From Corallium rubrum (Eukaryota; Cnidaria; Anthozoa; Scleralcyonacea; Coralliidae), in NCBI GenBank assembly GCA_964035015.1, contig OZ035997.1:21665795-21729794 (forward strand): 64,000 bases of DNA. The letters are read 5' to 3'. Below are positions 57,001-63,956 of the stretch, one piece after another; position 1 is the stretch's first letter; the number at the start of each line of letters is the position of its first letter. Both the position numbers and the translations under genes were made by a program. Under the pieces are notes generated by a model. It was not told where the DNA came from, made no database searches, and saw only the letters and a program-made list of their open reading frames with translations.

Positions 57001-59544
57001 TTTATTTGGTATTTGAAGCTAGTTAATGACTTCCCAAACACCCCAGTATTGCTAAAATGATCTTAAAGTCCCTACTAGATGACGGTGCAACGTTAATTGC
57101 TGTGCCCTTTATTACGTCGTATAGGTTTAACGGTAGGCGGAGTTCCCGTCATGGAGTCTTGGTAGTTCTGAAAACGGGGTACCTCAATCAACCCTCCCAG
57201 TTTAGTGGGTCAGGACTGTCACTTCTCCACTGACGGTGGGTTCCTCCTTTTTCTCCTTGTTTTATTATAGATTTTGTTGTTGTCTTATTTTATATGATGT
57301 ATTTTCTTATGCCAACTTGGACATTGTTGCTAGAATGGGCGTATCATACTTCATTTGCTCCTAAACTGAAGTTATACTAACTGCTCAAGCAGGTCAAATG
57401 TCCATCACATGACTGAACTTTGTGGAGGGCCCCACTGTCGGTGGCGAGGTGATGTCCTTGGCCTGGTACATGATGTTAACGCGTCACTGCGGACATTCCC
57501 ACCTGTTTGTTATCCAATTTTACTATATCCTAATTCATCAGAGCGTTTGGGTAATCACCCCACAATCGGTTCATATATTTGTTTAGATTAAGAAAATGTT
57601 TCCGCCGAAGTTCGAGGCCGTCTTCGACTTTTCTGGGTTTTCGTATGAAGAAAACATTGCCGCATAACGTCTCGATCACCACGGCTAGCTATATTTCAAC
57701 TGAATGAACTATTCTACAGTTTCTCAGCCTTTTGGATTTCTTTCTATAAGAAAGTATTAACGATTGGCGCGTAGTCTTTGGCACGCGGAGCTAGGGACTA
57801 AGCGCCATATGCTAGGGACTAAGCACCATATGTAATGTATCATTTCCTCCACGCCAACGTATGTTTGACAATATCAAACGGCACAGTCTGTGTCCAACTT
57901 TACAGAAAACCAATAGTCTCTTTTTAGGTGGGTTTAGTTTTGGAATTAGGTATCCGTTGTCGATCCCGTAAAGTAAGTATTATGTTCTAAGACGAAATCA
58001 ATGATAGAGTTTAATATATTATTAGTTGCTGGGAGTTTCCGCGAGGCTTCAACATGCAGTCGATCATTAATGGTCTCTTGTGTTAAGGGATGAGAATTGG
58101 GGTGTGAGAATTGGGGTGTAAGAATTGGGGTGTAAGGTTTGGGGTGTAAGGATTGGGGTATGTGACCCAATAATAGTCTCCTGGTAGTGTACAGAAGCAT
58201 GGAAAGCTACAGAAAGGGTGGGGAGGCGAATTTTCTCCCCAAACCTTAATAGCGATGCGATATATATTGTTGCAGTGTGAAATAGAATACTATTCACACT
58301 GCATAAATTAGAGCATCGCATATAAAGGTCAACAAACTATGAATAAATTGTCGGTGTGGTCAAGTACAGCGGTGTAGGATACATAGCGTGCGATGCAGCC
58401 CAGTATTATATTGGAAGGTTTATCGTGATTCCTGATATTGATGCCGATTTATTGTGAAAATGACTTCCCACCCACCCACCCAATTCTGAACATTGGACTG
58501 CAGCTCTTGTCGTATCGCCGAATTTTCTCCCGATACCTTAATAGCGATGCGATATATATTGTTGCAGTGTGAAATAGAATACTAATTCCAACGAACACGA
58601 AGATGGCTACGAACATTGCATGCAAAGGAATTTCTCAAGTTTCGGTGTTTCGTGCGTACAATAACTCTTTTTAGCCTTCTATAGTTCACACTATACCGGA
58701 TAGGTGCCGGTACGAAAACCTGTGAACAGACTCGGTACGAAACGGCACAAAAAGCTATCCGATAAAAGATGTACCTCCTTCGAGATCGGAACAGGCGTTT
58801 TATGTGTGTACAGAAGGTCTATCCGGGATGGTTTTCATGCCGGATACGCTATAGTGTGAACGGAGTGAACTATAGTGTGAATTTTTTTTATCCGTTTTTT
58901 AAAAAATCCGCGTCCACACGAGAACAGGGAAACGGCGTTTTTAAAAAGTTCCACTTTGGAGTCTGTCTTCGAAAAGTTCCATTTTTGATAACCGCTTCAT
59001 CGTTTACGTGTGGACGGAAGGCCAATCCGTAACATAATAGTTGCGTTTTCAAAAAAATCCGGATATACGTGTGGACGGGGTCTAAGAGAGCCAGCCCCCC
59101 CTGAGCATCGTTCATGTGAAAAACTTCCAGCCCGCCTAGAACCGCTAGCCGTCTTATATAAACACCATTATAGGCCGGTTTTCCACTTGACGGAATTTTT
59201 CGCGCACTACGCAATTTCTTTCTTTTTTTTACTGTTTGTAATTAGTTCCACCGTTCTGCTTAGTGGAAATACGGTTTAACTCACTTATAGTTATGCATGT
59301 TTGTATACTGTCTTGTATATAAGTCAGGTAGCTTCACATGGAATCTCGCCTGATGTTAGTTCACTCGAGGCTGTATCCGGGTGCCCTTAAAGCGTGTTGT
59401 CATTGTTTTCGTCGTTGTGGCGACGGTTGTGATGGTGTTTTATTGCTGTTAATGTTCAAAAACTTGCTTTTCAGAGCCTTCACTACTCCGCTCGTGCTTC
59501 GGAACATGGCTGACTCTAATGACTCGAGTGATGACGAAGAGAAG
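39703..59544 (+). CDS. ASCC2: ASCC2, activating signal cointegrator 1 complex subunit 2 (ten exons seen; both ends open)
   Basis: ASCC2 partners ASCC3 helicase and TRIP4. It binds K63-linked ubiquitin through a CUE domain, in alkylation repair with ALKBH3 and in splitting collided ribosomes (family knowledge). Exons: 39703-39783, 42913-43107, 44366-44424, 45215-45326, 46136-46299, 48089-48505, 48868-48951, 49157-49391, 51246-51754, 59475-59544; phases agree throughout. Diagnostic segments are VIFNKTINMCLDSFLKLSPR, RSVFMVYLRMSTHKESK, STFGEILYENFLFDIPK, LLPDCGEGFIITCLRELNY (CUE) and FDIFSKDNVDLSRVQKGKSR. One intron uses a GC donor. The start codon exon and roughly the last 90 residues are not seen. 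The large introns are full of mobile DNA. Confidence 0.93.
39865..40105. repeat. (CAA)n and (AAT)n microsatellites
   Basis: About 85 bp of acaacaac, then imperfect aataataat runs to about 40105. Poly-Thr and poly-Val ORFs here are artefacts. Confidence 0.95.
40110..42380. other. ASCC2 intron 2 with small hairpins
   Basis: No exon fits between phases here. A G-run (40758-40785) and a MITE-like hairpin at 41380-41490 (tgcactagagcaaaagtatc, ggattcacat mirrored by atgtgaatccggatactttt, gctctagtg) were seen. Confidence 0.5.
42388..42845. mobile_element. hAT-type nonautonomous element, 458 bp, 8-bp duplication
   Basis: Ends are tagggatgagccgataatcg and the mirrored tcttgatcggctcatcccta. The 8-bp atcagtat flanks both sides (42380-42387 and 42846-42853). 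TAGGG ends with an 8-bp duplication are a hAT signature. The interior has several more gccgat palindromes but no transposase. Confidence 0.88.
42913..43107 (+). CDS. ASCC2: ASCC2 exon (VPPAIKV ... WEERASFICNDLKWLL)
   Basis: The acceptor is ttgtcctaaag and the donor is gtacaa. Sixty-five codons, phase 0, contain FISYVPPAIKV and WEERASFICNDLKWLLCQSH, ending FWNQ. These match the YKPPPKDN and ERATFVANDLDWLL region of vertebrate ASCC2. Confidence 0.93.
43346..43594. mobile_element. MITE with about 65-bp inverted repeats
   Basis: taggccattttcaaaatcac, gtgatatggttcatatatat, then gctggaaggacaaaatg, is mirrored by ttgtccttccagaataatat, tgaaccatatcatgtgattg, tgaaaatgaccta. Non-coding. Confidence 0.82.
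43690..43840. repeat. Interspersed repeat, inverted copy at 49695-49842
   Basis: Both loci share segments such as atcaaccaagatggcgg-type, gccaaaacaaa and caatcacgtgacat words, in opposite orientation about 6 kb apart. Both lie in ASCC2 introns. Confidence 0.7.
44366..44424 (+). CDS. ASCC2: ASCC2 exon (VIFNKTINMCLDSFLKLSPR)
   Basis: The acceptor is tgtactgtag and the donor is gtatgt. A 59-base exon; the reading frame chosen continues from FWNQ and gives the conserved C-LDS-L-PR motif. It ends two bases into an Arg codon. Confidence 0.92.
44730..44856. mobile_element. Inverted-repeat element, second copy of 28460-28592
   Basis: It shares tagatcacagatgacgtcac and gagtggcgtgactgtt with the LRCH-intron copy. 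Internally it is palindromic (cgagacgaagtcgag against ctcaacttcgtcttg). Confidence 0.75.
45011..45086 (-). repeat. tRNA-derived SINE head
   Basis: On the - strand: ggcttccgtagctcagtggt, cagagcattgcaccagcat, cgcagaatcgcgggttctat, tcctacccggaaggcc. Clear A box (tagctcagtggtcagagc) and B box (gggttctattcc), with terminal cttccg/cggaag pairing. The anticodon arm is imperfect, and this layout is typical of cnidarian tRNA-derived SINEs, so I prefer a SINE to a functional tRNA gene. Confidence 0.65.
45215..45326 (+). CDS. ASCC2: ASCC2 exon with GC splice donor
   Basis: The acceptor is tttttaag. The exon encodes SFDLWKFLPERILTIEKQ and IHRSVFMVYLRMSTHKESK, matching the LHRSVFLTFLRMSTHKESK block of vertebrate ASCC2. 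It ends CCAAG followed by gcaaga. No GT donor in a matching phase exists nearby, and GC with a strong AG|GCAAG context is the known minor class of U2 intron. Confidence 0.9.
45327..46135. other. ASCC2 GC-AG intron
   Basis: A G-run (45428-45446) follows an ...aggacaagggg-type repeat, and nothing coding was found. It ends at acceptor attttgtttag. Confidence 0.6.
46136..46299 (+). CDS. ASCC2: ASCC2 exon (FGEILYENFLFDIPKIMDLC)
   Basis: The donor is gtgagt. It encodes KDFFTASTFGEILYENFLF and DIPKIMDLCAVYGGEESGNN, then LLTKMLENIFKNQP, highly conserved with vertebrate ASCC2 in the ASCC3-binding region. It ends two bases into a Lys codon. Confidence 0.95.
46496..46697. mobile_element. hAT-type MITE, 202 bp, near-perfect 8-bp duplication
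   Basis: Ends are cagaggcggattaaggg and the mirrored cccctaatccgccactg, the standard hAT CAGTGGCGGATT terminus. Flanks are ggaactag (46488-46495) and cgaactag (46698-46705), seven of eight bases equal. The interior is very GC-rich with ggggcctggggc palindromes. Confidence 0.85.
46868..46982. mobile_element. Partial copy of the 19125 MITE family
   Basis: It contains gtgctgcgtaggcagtg, aacaacaatcgaaatata, ctgccgaaacag and acgtttcgagcg, in reverse orientation to the 19125 copy. Confidence 0.75.
47078..47315. mobile_element. MITE with about 105-bp inverted repeats
   Basis: Left: gcaaaaaccagctcgcagct, gttttctcgttgtgagttct, ttttaatg. Right: cattaaaaagaactcaacga, gcagcgagctggtttttgc. Non-coding, ASCC2 intron. 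Confidence 0.8.
48089..48505 (+). CDS. ASCC2: ASCC2 largest helical exon
   Basis: The acceptor is gttgttttttag and the donor is gtgaaa. It encodes 139 residues starting YVDDLHEIIPSIFETFETIE, with PQKLTEEHQNGLNITTVNDI and LYDTCQTLLSLFQALPML. These match the DLDETLPTILQVF, PQKLEERGRLT and LYLCDTC segments of vertebrate ASCC2. Confidence 0.95.
48515..48690. repeat. (TTAA)n microsatellite
   Basis: About 150 bp of ttaattaatt with a few interruptions, directly after an ASCC2 exon. A C-run follows at 48766-48796. Confidence 0.95.
48868..48951 (+). CDS. ASCC2: ASCC2 short exon (EDCVEEFLSVIMEILSFKR)
   Basis: The acceptor is atttttattag and the donor is gtaagt. It reads SNKEVSLETKEDCVEEFLSV, IMEILSFKR across its borders. 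Phase and amphipathic helix content fit the ASCC2 helical region. Confidence 0.88.
49157..49391 (+). CDS. ASCC2: ASCC2 exon preceding the CUE domain
   Basis: The acceptor is cttttcatcttag and the donor is gtaaga. It reads FLHIYNIHHNIEVDIDIIRS and SCLPVDETRMQYILSAA, then a Ser/Asn/Lys-rich linker, ending QYVAQPQ. The ORF would read on past the donor, but the next exon joins in phase 0. Confidence 0.88.
49470..51222. mobile_element. TIR element with one end amplified into a tandem array
   Basis: At the left, cactgacctatatatataac then tggactgcgggt appears once (49476-49507). Its reverse complement (acccgcagtccagttatata, then ggtcagtg) is the array unit on the right and the final right end at 51171-51205. 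A hairpin (ttccacatgaaccggttcca against tggaacccgtttatgtggaa) sits inside. No transposase. Confidence 0.65.
50020..51200. repeat. About 60-bp tandem repeat, about 20 copies, upstream of the CUE exon
   Basis: The unit is roughly ggtcagtgatcactctcttt, cagtcattgatatagagcac, ccacagtccagttatatata. Variants alternate (gaggaccc, cgcagttcag, acgtcag), including two-unit blocks repeated at 50780-51120. Confidence 0.95.
51246..51754 (+). CDS. ASCC2: ASCC2 CUE-domain exon
   Basis: The acceptor is ttatttatag and the donor is gtaaca. It encodes 169 residues. The CUE domain (window residues about 9-58 of the exon) has VKDLLPDCGEGFIITCLREL and VEKTINLILENTLPAKL. Next comes TRHSVYDHDDFDIFSKDNVD and LSRVQKGKSR, then a very acidic stretch YDEFFNDYEDEYDDTYDTHD and SADELSELTFRR. 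The order matches vertebrate ASCC2. The LLPD and INLIL positions correspond to CUE ubiquitin-contact motifs (family knowledge). Confidence 0.97.
51762..51905. mobile_element. Hairpin element of the gagggaaaca family
   Basis: actggcaccgagggaaacag and tgtgttttgt are mirrored by acaaaacacactgttttcct and gaggtaccagt. It begins just after the CUE exon and is related to 24440-24575. Confidence 0.7.
52130..52215. repeat. Dispersed repeat, copy at 58288-58375
   Basis: ctattcacactgcataaatt, agagcatcgcatataaaggt and gtgtggtcaagtacagcg occur in the same order at both places with very few differences. Confidence 0.85.
52740..56340. repeat. About 110-bp tandem repeat array, split by a 1.9-kb insertion
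   Basis: Units contain gcgagatttcgccagttgtt, tgtgagatgacttccttgac, cagatggttcgagggatgat, cacaaatgttattcacgtga and ggtttatcgattaccggcaa. About four copies lie in 52740-53190 and eleven in 55080-56340. The period is not a multiple of three, so the short - strand ORFs are not a repeat protein. Confidence 0.92.
53191..55079. mobile_element. 1.9-kb TIR element with about 200-bp ends, CCGG duplication
   Basis: The left end tgtcacaggaaatctgtccc and the mirrored right end ending actgggaca open inverted repeats that continue for about 200 bp through gaatgattccttacaggata, attacacgt/acgtgtaat and aaaagttttgtccacatt. CCGG flanks both sides (53187-53190 and 55080-55083), and the target gattaccggcaa is a normal array unit. 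Each arm carries several copies of ttcctaggaaatgtgtcccc. The interior includes a 94-codon - strand ORF at 53450-53734 that I do not recognise and a nested TA-rich hairpin at 53925-54115. Confidence 0.82.
56341..59474. other. ASCC2 intron, mixed repeats
   Basis: No exon was recognised. Visible items are a direct repeat gctagggactaagc at 57790-57830; ggggtgtaag-type repeats at 58098-58160; two copies of gcgatgcgatatatattgtt (58251, 58545); and MITE ends around 58680-59090 (actataccggatagg against ccggatacgctatagt, and cgcgtccacacgag against acgtgtggacgg). Confidence 0.5.
59475..59544 (+). CDS. ASCC2: ASCC2 exon after a 7.7-kb intron (FTTPLVLRNMADSNDSSDDE)
   Basis: The acceptor is ttgcttttcag and the donor is gtgagt. 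The first base completes the Arg codon left open at 51754. The exon then reads AFTTPLVLRNMADSNDSSDD, EEK. Vertebrate ASCC2 has SFTIPQVLR followed by an acidic stretch at exactly this place. It could be mistaken for the first exon of a new gene because of its internal ATG. Confidence 0.85.
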
Positions 59545-60588
59545 GTGAGTTGTTTTGTTGTTTGTTTGTTTTGGGGTGGGGTTTTTTTTTGGGGGGGGGG
59601 GGGGGGAGCGCGGGAATTTAAGGAAATGGAATTTAAGGGAAGCAAAAACTCACTCTATTTACTTAACTAAATATTATGTATATATAGATAACAATATAAA
59701 ATTAATTAAAAGGTCACAAGAAAGGCAAAGAATAATTGACTAGGAGCCCGAGGGTCGCAAGGACGAGAGGGCTAAACATTCCAGTAATTTCATGTTTATG
59801 TTGAAATATCAAGAAAGAAAGATATATAATAGAGTTCTTGGAAATTTTACAGTTTACCGTACCCGAGTAATCCAGCGATTCCTGTGTCACCAAGCGAGAC
59901 TGTTTTGATGACTTAACCCAAACAAAAAACCCTAACCTTAAGCAGTAACTGTGTTTACCGCTAATTTGATATATACGCTAACCAACCCTCTTGCCTAGCC
60001 TTATGCGCTAAATATAAGATAAAACACAATCCGAAGACGAACTATCTTGGTCTGATGATGACTTTGTAATAGAGTCGAAATATAACCGTTTCATCTTTGG
60101 CTAATTGTCTTAATCCATATCTTGGGTTTTCAAGATGTTCGTCTTCGGATTGTGTTTTATCCTATATTTATTTAAATTGTCGGCTGACCTTGGCTTACGC
60201 GCTAAGCTGACACAGTAATATGATTTGGGTACGGTAAAAGTAGTATAGAACATGAGGGTATGGGCGCACTTTTTATTTTCTCAACAAAAACAGCCCCCAG
60301 ATGATCAGATTTAGCAAGGAGGATTGTTTGAAACGGTAAGCTTTTTTAAAAATTTTTTTAAGTATAAGAGAAAGGGACGAAAAAGGACCAAAACCAAAAA
60401 AAAATGATTTGGAATTCATCAAGAAGAGATGTTTGAAAGGGGAAAAAAAATTTTGCGCCTCTTAAAACCCATTTTCGTCTGCTTATACTTCAAAAAAGTG
60501 AAAAAACGACCCACCCCTTTCAGACGCTTTTGTTGGATTTGATATGAAACACCTCAGAGCGATCAGGGTTGTGGTTTTAACACACATC
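59545..60588. other. Intron or flank with an inverted-repeat element
   Basis: A T/G-run follows the exon (59582-59607). At 59852-60240 tttaccgtaccc is mirrored by gggtacggtaaa. Inside it, taaaacacaatccgaagacg and the mirrored cgtcttcggattgtgtttta form a hairpin (60018-60162). One border of the virus-like block should lie between about 60240 and 60588, but I could not place it. Confidence 0.5.
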
Positions 60589-60702
60589 TTACTTACTCCC
60601 CGATTTCTCTTCAGATACTTTTGTTTTGTGTTGATACACATGTTTTCCCACAGTTATACCTCCGGATAGCAGTCCGAGACATGGTATGTACGGCGTGATC
60701 AT
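60589..60702 (-). CDS. Small hydrophobic ORF at the end of the virus-like block
   Basis: Thirty-seven codons and TAA on the - strand, starting MITPYIPCLGLLSGGITVG, then a polar Lys-rich tail. It begins 19 bases after the stop of the preceding ORF, so it continues the compact layout. Its length allows one membrane-inserting or hairpin segment at most. No homologue is recognised, and it could be chance. Confidence 0.35.
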   Translation of the reverse strand: MITPYIPCLGLLSGGITVGKHVYQHKTKVSEEKSGSK

Positions 60703-60721
60703 GGCCACAACCTTACCAACG

Positions 60722-61177
60722 TCACTTTTTTAACAGTTTGTCTTTTTGTAATTCATTGTCTAGCTCCTCAGAGCTTTCTACGGCGTCCAAACCACCGAGA
60801 ACATTAGAGAATCTACGGATTAACATATCAGTCAGGAATTCGTTAGCTCTTTCCATCCTTTTGGCCTCGTATTCAGCGTATAGCTTGTCCACAACCTTTA
60901 CAGATGCCTTTTTGATGTAGCTGACTGACTGAGTTATCTCACCATCCTCTGACAGTTTTATCAGCTCACTTCTCTTCTTGTTGGCATCATCGGTTGGTGG
61001 AGGTGTTGGGCTGGTCTCCTCAGTCTTTTTCAGATCATTGACGAGCTCATCGACTAGGTTGGGGATTTCAGTAGGTATTTCCGTTTCTGGGTCCTCAACA
61101 GATGCTCCGACTGGTTCTACAGCGGGTGCCTTGACTTTTTTCCCAACTTTCACCGTTTTAGTTTTCCTCTCAGCCAT
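60722..61177 (-). CDS. Small charged protein of the virus-like block
   Basis: 151 codons, intact, starting four bases after the ATPase stop. The N-terminus is Lys/Val/Pro-rich (MAERKTKTVKVGKKVKAPAV), the middle is acidic with a TSPTPPPTDD linker, and the C-terminal half is predicted helical (VVDKLYAEYEAKRMERANEF). I do not recognise the family. A basic tail with a helical part would suit a minor virion or DNA-associated protein, but that is speculation. Codon use and composition match the adjacent ORFs rather than host exons. Confidence 0.7.
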   Translation of the reverse strand: MAERKTKTVKVGKKVKAPAVEPVGASVEDPETEIPTEIPNLVDELVNDLKKTEETSPTPPPTDDANKKRSELIKLSEDGEITQSVSYIKKASVKVVDKLYAEYEAKRMERANEFLTDMLIRRFSNVLGGLDAVESSEELDNELQKDKLLKK

Positions 61178-61181
61178 CTTA

Positions 61182-61790
61182 CTACAAACCAGATTTTGGG
61201 ATGACCACCTTATACGCGTACGGATGCCTTAACATAATCTCAAGCCGAGCGCATTTGTTTTCTTTTAGCTTTTCAGTTATCCCCATAACCTCATCACGGT
61301 CTAAACCACCAAGGTAGTCATCAGTGATGACCTTCATATCGGTTTTGTTGGGGTTGTAGAACGTTACCAACTTACTGATATTCTCCCTATAAGGTTTTGT
61401 GATAGCTGTTAGATGTTGTGTGATTACGATAGTTGACAGATTGTAGTGTCGGGCACTGAAGGCTAATTTAACCAACTCACTTGTTCTGTTCTTTACGGGT
61501 TGTCCACTGGCACAGTCGTCGAGGACTATCAATGTTTTGGATCCCTTGAATATCCGAACGATGTGTTCCAGTAAAATTTCAACGTCGTCCTGACTACAAT
61601 CCACAGCGATGAAGTCTGGGTCGGAGGTGTATTTCCAAGTACCATAGGTTTTGTTCCAGCTGAACGTTGGACAGAGCAGAACGATGTAGTCGAAGAACCT
61701 GAAGTATTCATCTTCTAACATCTTCAGGAGATACCAGGTTTTTCCACAACCTGTCATACCAACGATCAACATATTGAACGGATGGTCCAT
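61182..61790 (-). CDS. A32/FtsK-like viral genome-packaging ATPase
   Basis: 202 residues. The Walker A motif GMTGCGKT is at residues 11-18. A Walker B strand TLIVLDDC is at 86-93 with its acidic pair. A sensor-like STIVITQH is at 119-126. Small P-loop ATPases of this shape pump DNA into capsids in Polintons, virophages, adintoviruses and nucleocytoplasmic viruses (family knowledge). The ATG directly follows the stop codon of the capsid-candidate ORF with no spacer. The frame is intact. At 202 residues it is near the short end of the family. Confidence 0.75.
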   Translation of the reverse strand: MDHPFNMLIVGMTGCGKTWYLLKMLEDEYFRFFDYIVLLCPTFSWNKTYGTWKYTSDPDFIAVDCSQDDVEILLEHIVRIFKGSKTLIVLDDCASGQPVKNRTSELVKLAFSARHYNLSTIVITQHLTAITKPYRENISKLVTFYNPNKTDMKVITDDYLGGLDRDEVMGITEKLKENKCARLEIMLRHPYAYKVVIPKSGL

Positions 61791-63032
61791 TTAATATTGG
61801 ATTGATTTTAGATTTTTGTTTACCATGTTCACCAAACCATCACTCAGCACAAAGATCCGACAGACTACGTTAGCCACAGTCACCTTCTTAGTAATCTCAA
61901 TCAGGACTCCAGACTGTGTGTTAACGATTCTTTTTCCAGTCCCAACACTGTCGCGGTCCTCAATACTTCTCAAGTCAATCGCCAGAGCGAAACCATTCTT
62001 ATAGAACTTCTGGATTGTCATAAACTGATCCGTGTTTTCCTTCCCACCAAACAGTCTTTTAGCCTCATCGTAGAACCGACTCTTTGGGATCCCCTGACTG
62101 AAGACAGCGTTGGGCACACCCTCGATTGTTAGCTTAACACTCTCAATGTTTGGATAGACGTATTCCTCACTATTAGTTCGGGTCTTATTTGTGAACATCA
62201 TCACAATCCCTTTCATAGACTTCCGTGGGAGGTTAATGTGTTCGTTGATTAGGGTTGATCCGGCCAACCATTCAGTTGACTTCATCAGCGTGGCGTGTTC
62301 GTATGACAACGATCGACCAGCTGTGTACAGCGACGTTATTTCACTGGCGATGTCGGTGTTATCAATCGTCTCATACTCCAGTTCGAGGTTTTCCAGTGTG
62401 TACCCATCAACGGTTTCACTTGACTGGGCCACCATGATGTCACTCGCTTTCGGTAGGCTAATGACATAGCGGAAGTTGTTGTACATTTCAAAGGGAGCAT
62501 ATAGTCCATGGTTCCCGAGGATCTTATCCAATCTCACCTTCATCCTCACCCCATGGATTGTGAGCATCAGAGCGTCGGCTACCTTTTCAGCGTCCCCAGA
62601 GGAAGCCCCACTGTCGTCCTTAGACATCAACTTTCTCAGGTTCTCTGGACCGATTCCATATCCAACCATCTGATTCCTTACACTCTTCGGTAGCCAGAGA
62701 TCCCTGTATACACCGAGGACACTTTCACCTGTGTTGTCGTAAACAGTCTCGCCGGCTAGCTTAACAACCAGCCTTTCGACAAGGAGTCTGGAGAGATTGT
62801 TTAGGAACCACGACTTGGTGTTCATGTTTTTGAAGTCGAACAATAGATGAAAACTACCCGGGACCAAACAGCTATCAGGTTTTAGCTTTGGTATGTCGAT
62901 GTAGAGGTCCTCACCGGGGTTGACTGTGTTGGGGTTCATGGTGATTGTGTGTCTTGTCCTACTTCCCTTGATCTCCGACATTCTCGCCCGTCTGAATCCA
63001 GGTAACAGCTCTGTCTGACTTCTGTTGGTCAT
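61791..63032 (-). CDS. Candidate major capsid protein of a Polinton-like virus
   Basis: 413 residues, intact and intronless. Beta-rich throughout, without signal peptide or membrane segment. Notable segments are LENLELEYETID (214-225), LINEHINLPRKSMKGIVMMF (261-280), YVYPNIESVKLTIEGVP (291-307) and the C-terminal VVCRIFVLSDGL. Proteins with this pattern recur in cnidarian and other invertebrate genomes and in my judgement are jelly-roll capsid proteins. The position next to a packaging ATPase supports this. It is shorter than most Polinton hexon-like proteins (about 500-650), so a divergent or compact lineage is implied. The assignment is inference, not a motif match. Confidence 0.55.
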   Translation of the reverse strand: MTNRSQTELLPGFRRARMSEIKGSRTRHTITMNPNTVNPGEDLYIDIPKLKPDSCLVPGSFHLLFDFKNMNTKSWFLNNLSRLLVERLVVKLAGETVYDNTGESVLGVYRDLWLPKSVRNQMVGYGIGPENLRKLMSKDDSGASSGDAEKVADALMLTIHGVRMKVRLDKILGNHGLYAPFEMYNNFRYVISLPKASDIMVAQSSETVDGYTLENLELEYETIDNTDIASEITSLYTAGRSLSYEHATLMKSTEWLAGSTLINEHINLPRKSMKGIVMMFTNKTRTNSEEYVYPNIESVKLTIEGVPNAVFSQGIPKSRFYDEAKRLFGGKENTDQFMTIQKFYKNGFALAIDLRSIEDRDSVGTGKRIVNTQSGVLIEITKKVTVANVVCRIFVLSDGLVNMVNKNLKSIQY

Positions 63033-63049
63033 ATACTACATAACAGGTT

Positions 63050-63952
63050 TTATTTTCGGTTTTTGCTGTTTTTCCAGTAGTCATACAACAACCACGTCAT
63101 AGCTATGGCGAGAACCCACAGATTGTTGGCTAACCACGCTATCCCTTTTGCTCCCCAAGTCAGAACCTGTGCTATCACACTGAACAGTGGTGCCAACAGA
63201 GGTCCCAAACTCTTACCTAGGTTAGCGAGTGCCTTAGCGAAACCACCTACGGCTCTCGCTCCCCCCGAGACAGTCCTTCTAGCAGCAACAACTATTGTGG
63301 TTACAATCCCAGCTATGGTGATGGCTATGGCAGACAGACCAACCATATTCTCCCTAGCCCACCTCTTAAAACGCTCCAACCTATTCAGGTCATTGTTCTC
63401 CACCTCATCGCTTAGGATAGACATGACATCTGTGTGTTCAGGTCTTTCATTAATCCTGATTCTTATACTGTCTGCCTTTAGTTCTGCAATTTTTCTGACG
63501 TTGTCGTAGAGTTGTTTTTTAAGAGGGTTGACCTCCTCTTCCGCCTTTCCTCTGTAGCGGCCGGCTTCTTCCTCAAGAGCCCCAATATTAATTATATTTA
63601 TATCTACATCCGTATCCATATCCGTATCCATATCAATAGCTTGTTTGTTGATTATTCCAGAGATTTCTCTTACTTCCTGTTTGGATATGAATACCCCTTC
63701 CATTTGTTTCTGTAGGTCTGTCACTCTTTCTTCAACCCAACCGTCGATCTCTGATTTGGACTGTGAGAGTATATTAGCCACCACTTCCTCAGAAAGTGTT
63801 GGCTTACCACTGATTTGCTCAACCGCTCCCTCAGCCGTATTGTAATGTTCGATTCTGGCTTTTTCTAATAGTTTCTTAAAACGATCAACATACCCTTTTA
63901 CCTTTTCTGATTGGTTATCACTATACTTAATCCCGTCACTATAAGACACCAT
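63050..63952 (-). CDS. Membrane-anchored structural-type protein of the virus-like block
   Basis: 300 residues. The N-terminal two thirds is charged and helical, with an Asp/Met repeat (DMDTDMDTD, about 107-115). The C-terminal third has a hydrophobic segment VGLSAIAITIAGIVTTIVVA (204-223), a Gly/Ala-rich amphipathic stretch (230-265) and a last membrane segment near 277-292. It precedes the capsid candidate by 17 bases. A minor capsid or virion membrane protein is plausible. The frame stays open from the ATG to the window edge, so the true start may lie outside, although the ATG at 63952 follows a TGA that ends another frame. Confidence 0.65.
   Translation of the reverse strand: MVSYSDGIKYSDNQSEKVKGYVDRFKKLLEKARIEHYNTAEGAVEQISGKPTLSEEVVANILSQSKSEIDGWVEERVTDLQKQMEGVFISKQEVREISGIINKQAIDMDTDMDTDVDINIINIGALEEEAGRYRGKAEEEVNPLKKQLYDNVRKIAELKADSIRIRINERPEHTDVMSILSDEVENNDLNRLERFKRWARENMVGLSAIAITIAGIVTTIVVAARRTVSGGARAVGGFAKALANLGKSLGPLLAPLFSVIAQVLTWGAKGIAWLANNLWVLAIAMTWLLYDYWKNSKNRK
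63596..63632. repeat. In-frame short tandem repeat inside the membrane-protein ORF
   Basis: tatccgtatccatatccg-type 12-bp units encode the Asp-Met-Asp-Thr repeat. Length changes here would stay in frame when whole units are gained or lost. Confidence 0.7.
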
Positions 63953-63956
63953 GATC

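Noticed and set aside
59300-59544. New gene start with TATA-like word and MADSNDSSDDEEK
   Set aside because: An acceptor at 59474 and phase continuity with 51754 give FTTPLVLR in the expected ASCC2 position, so this is an internal exon.
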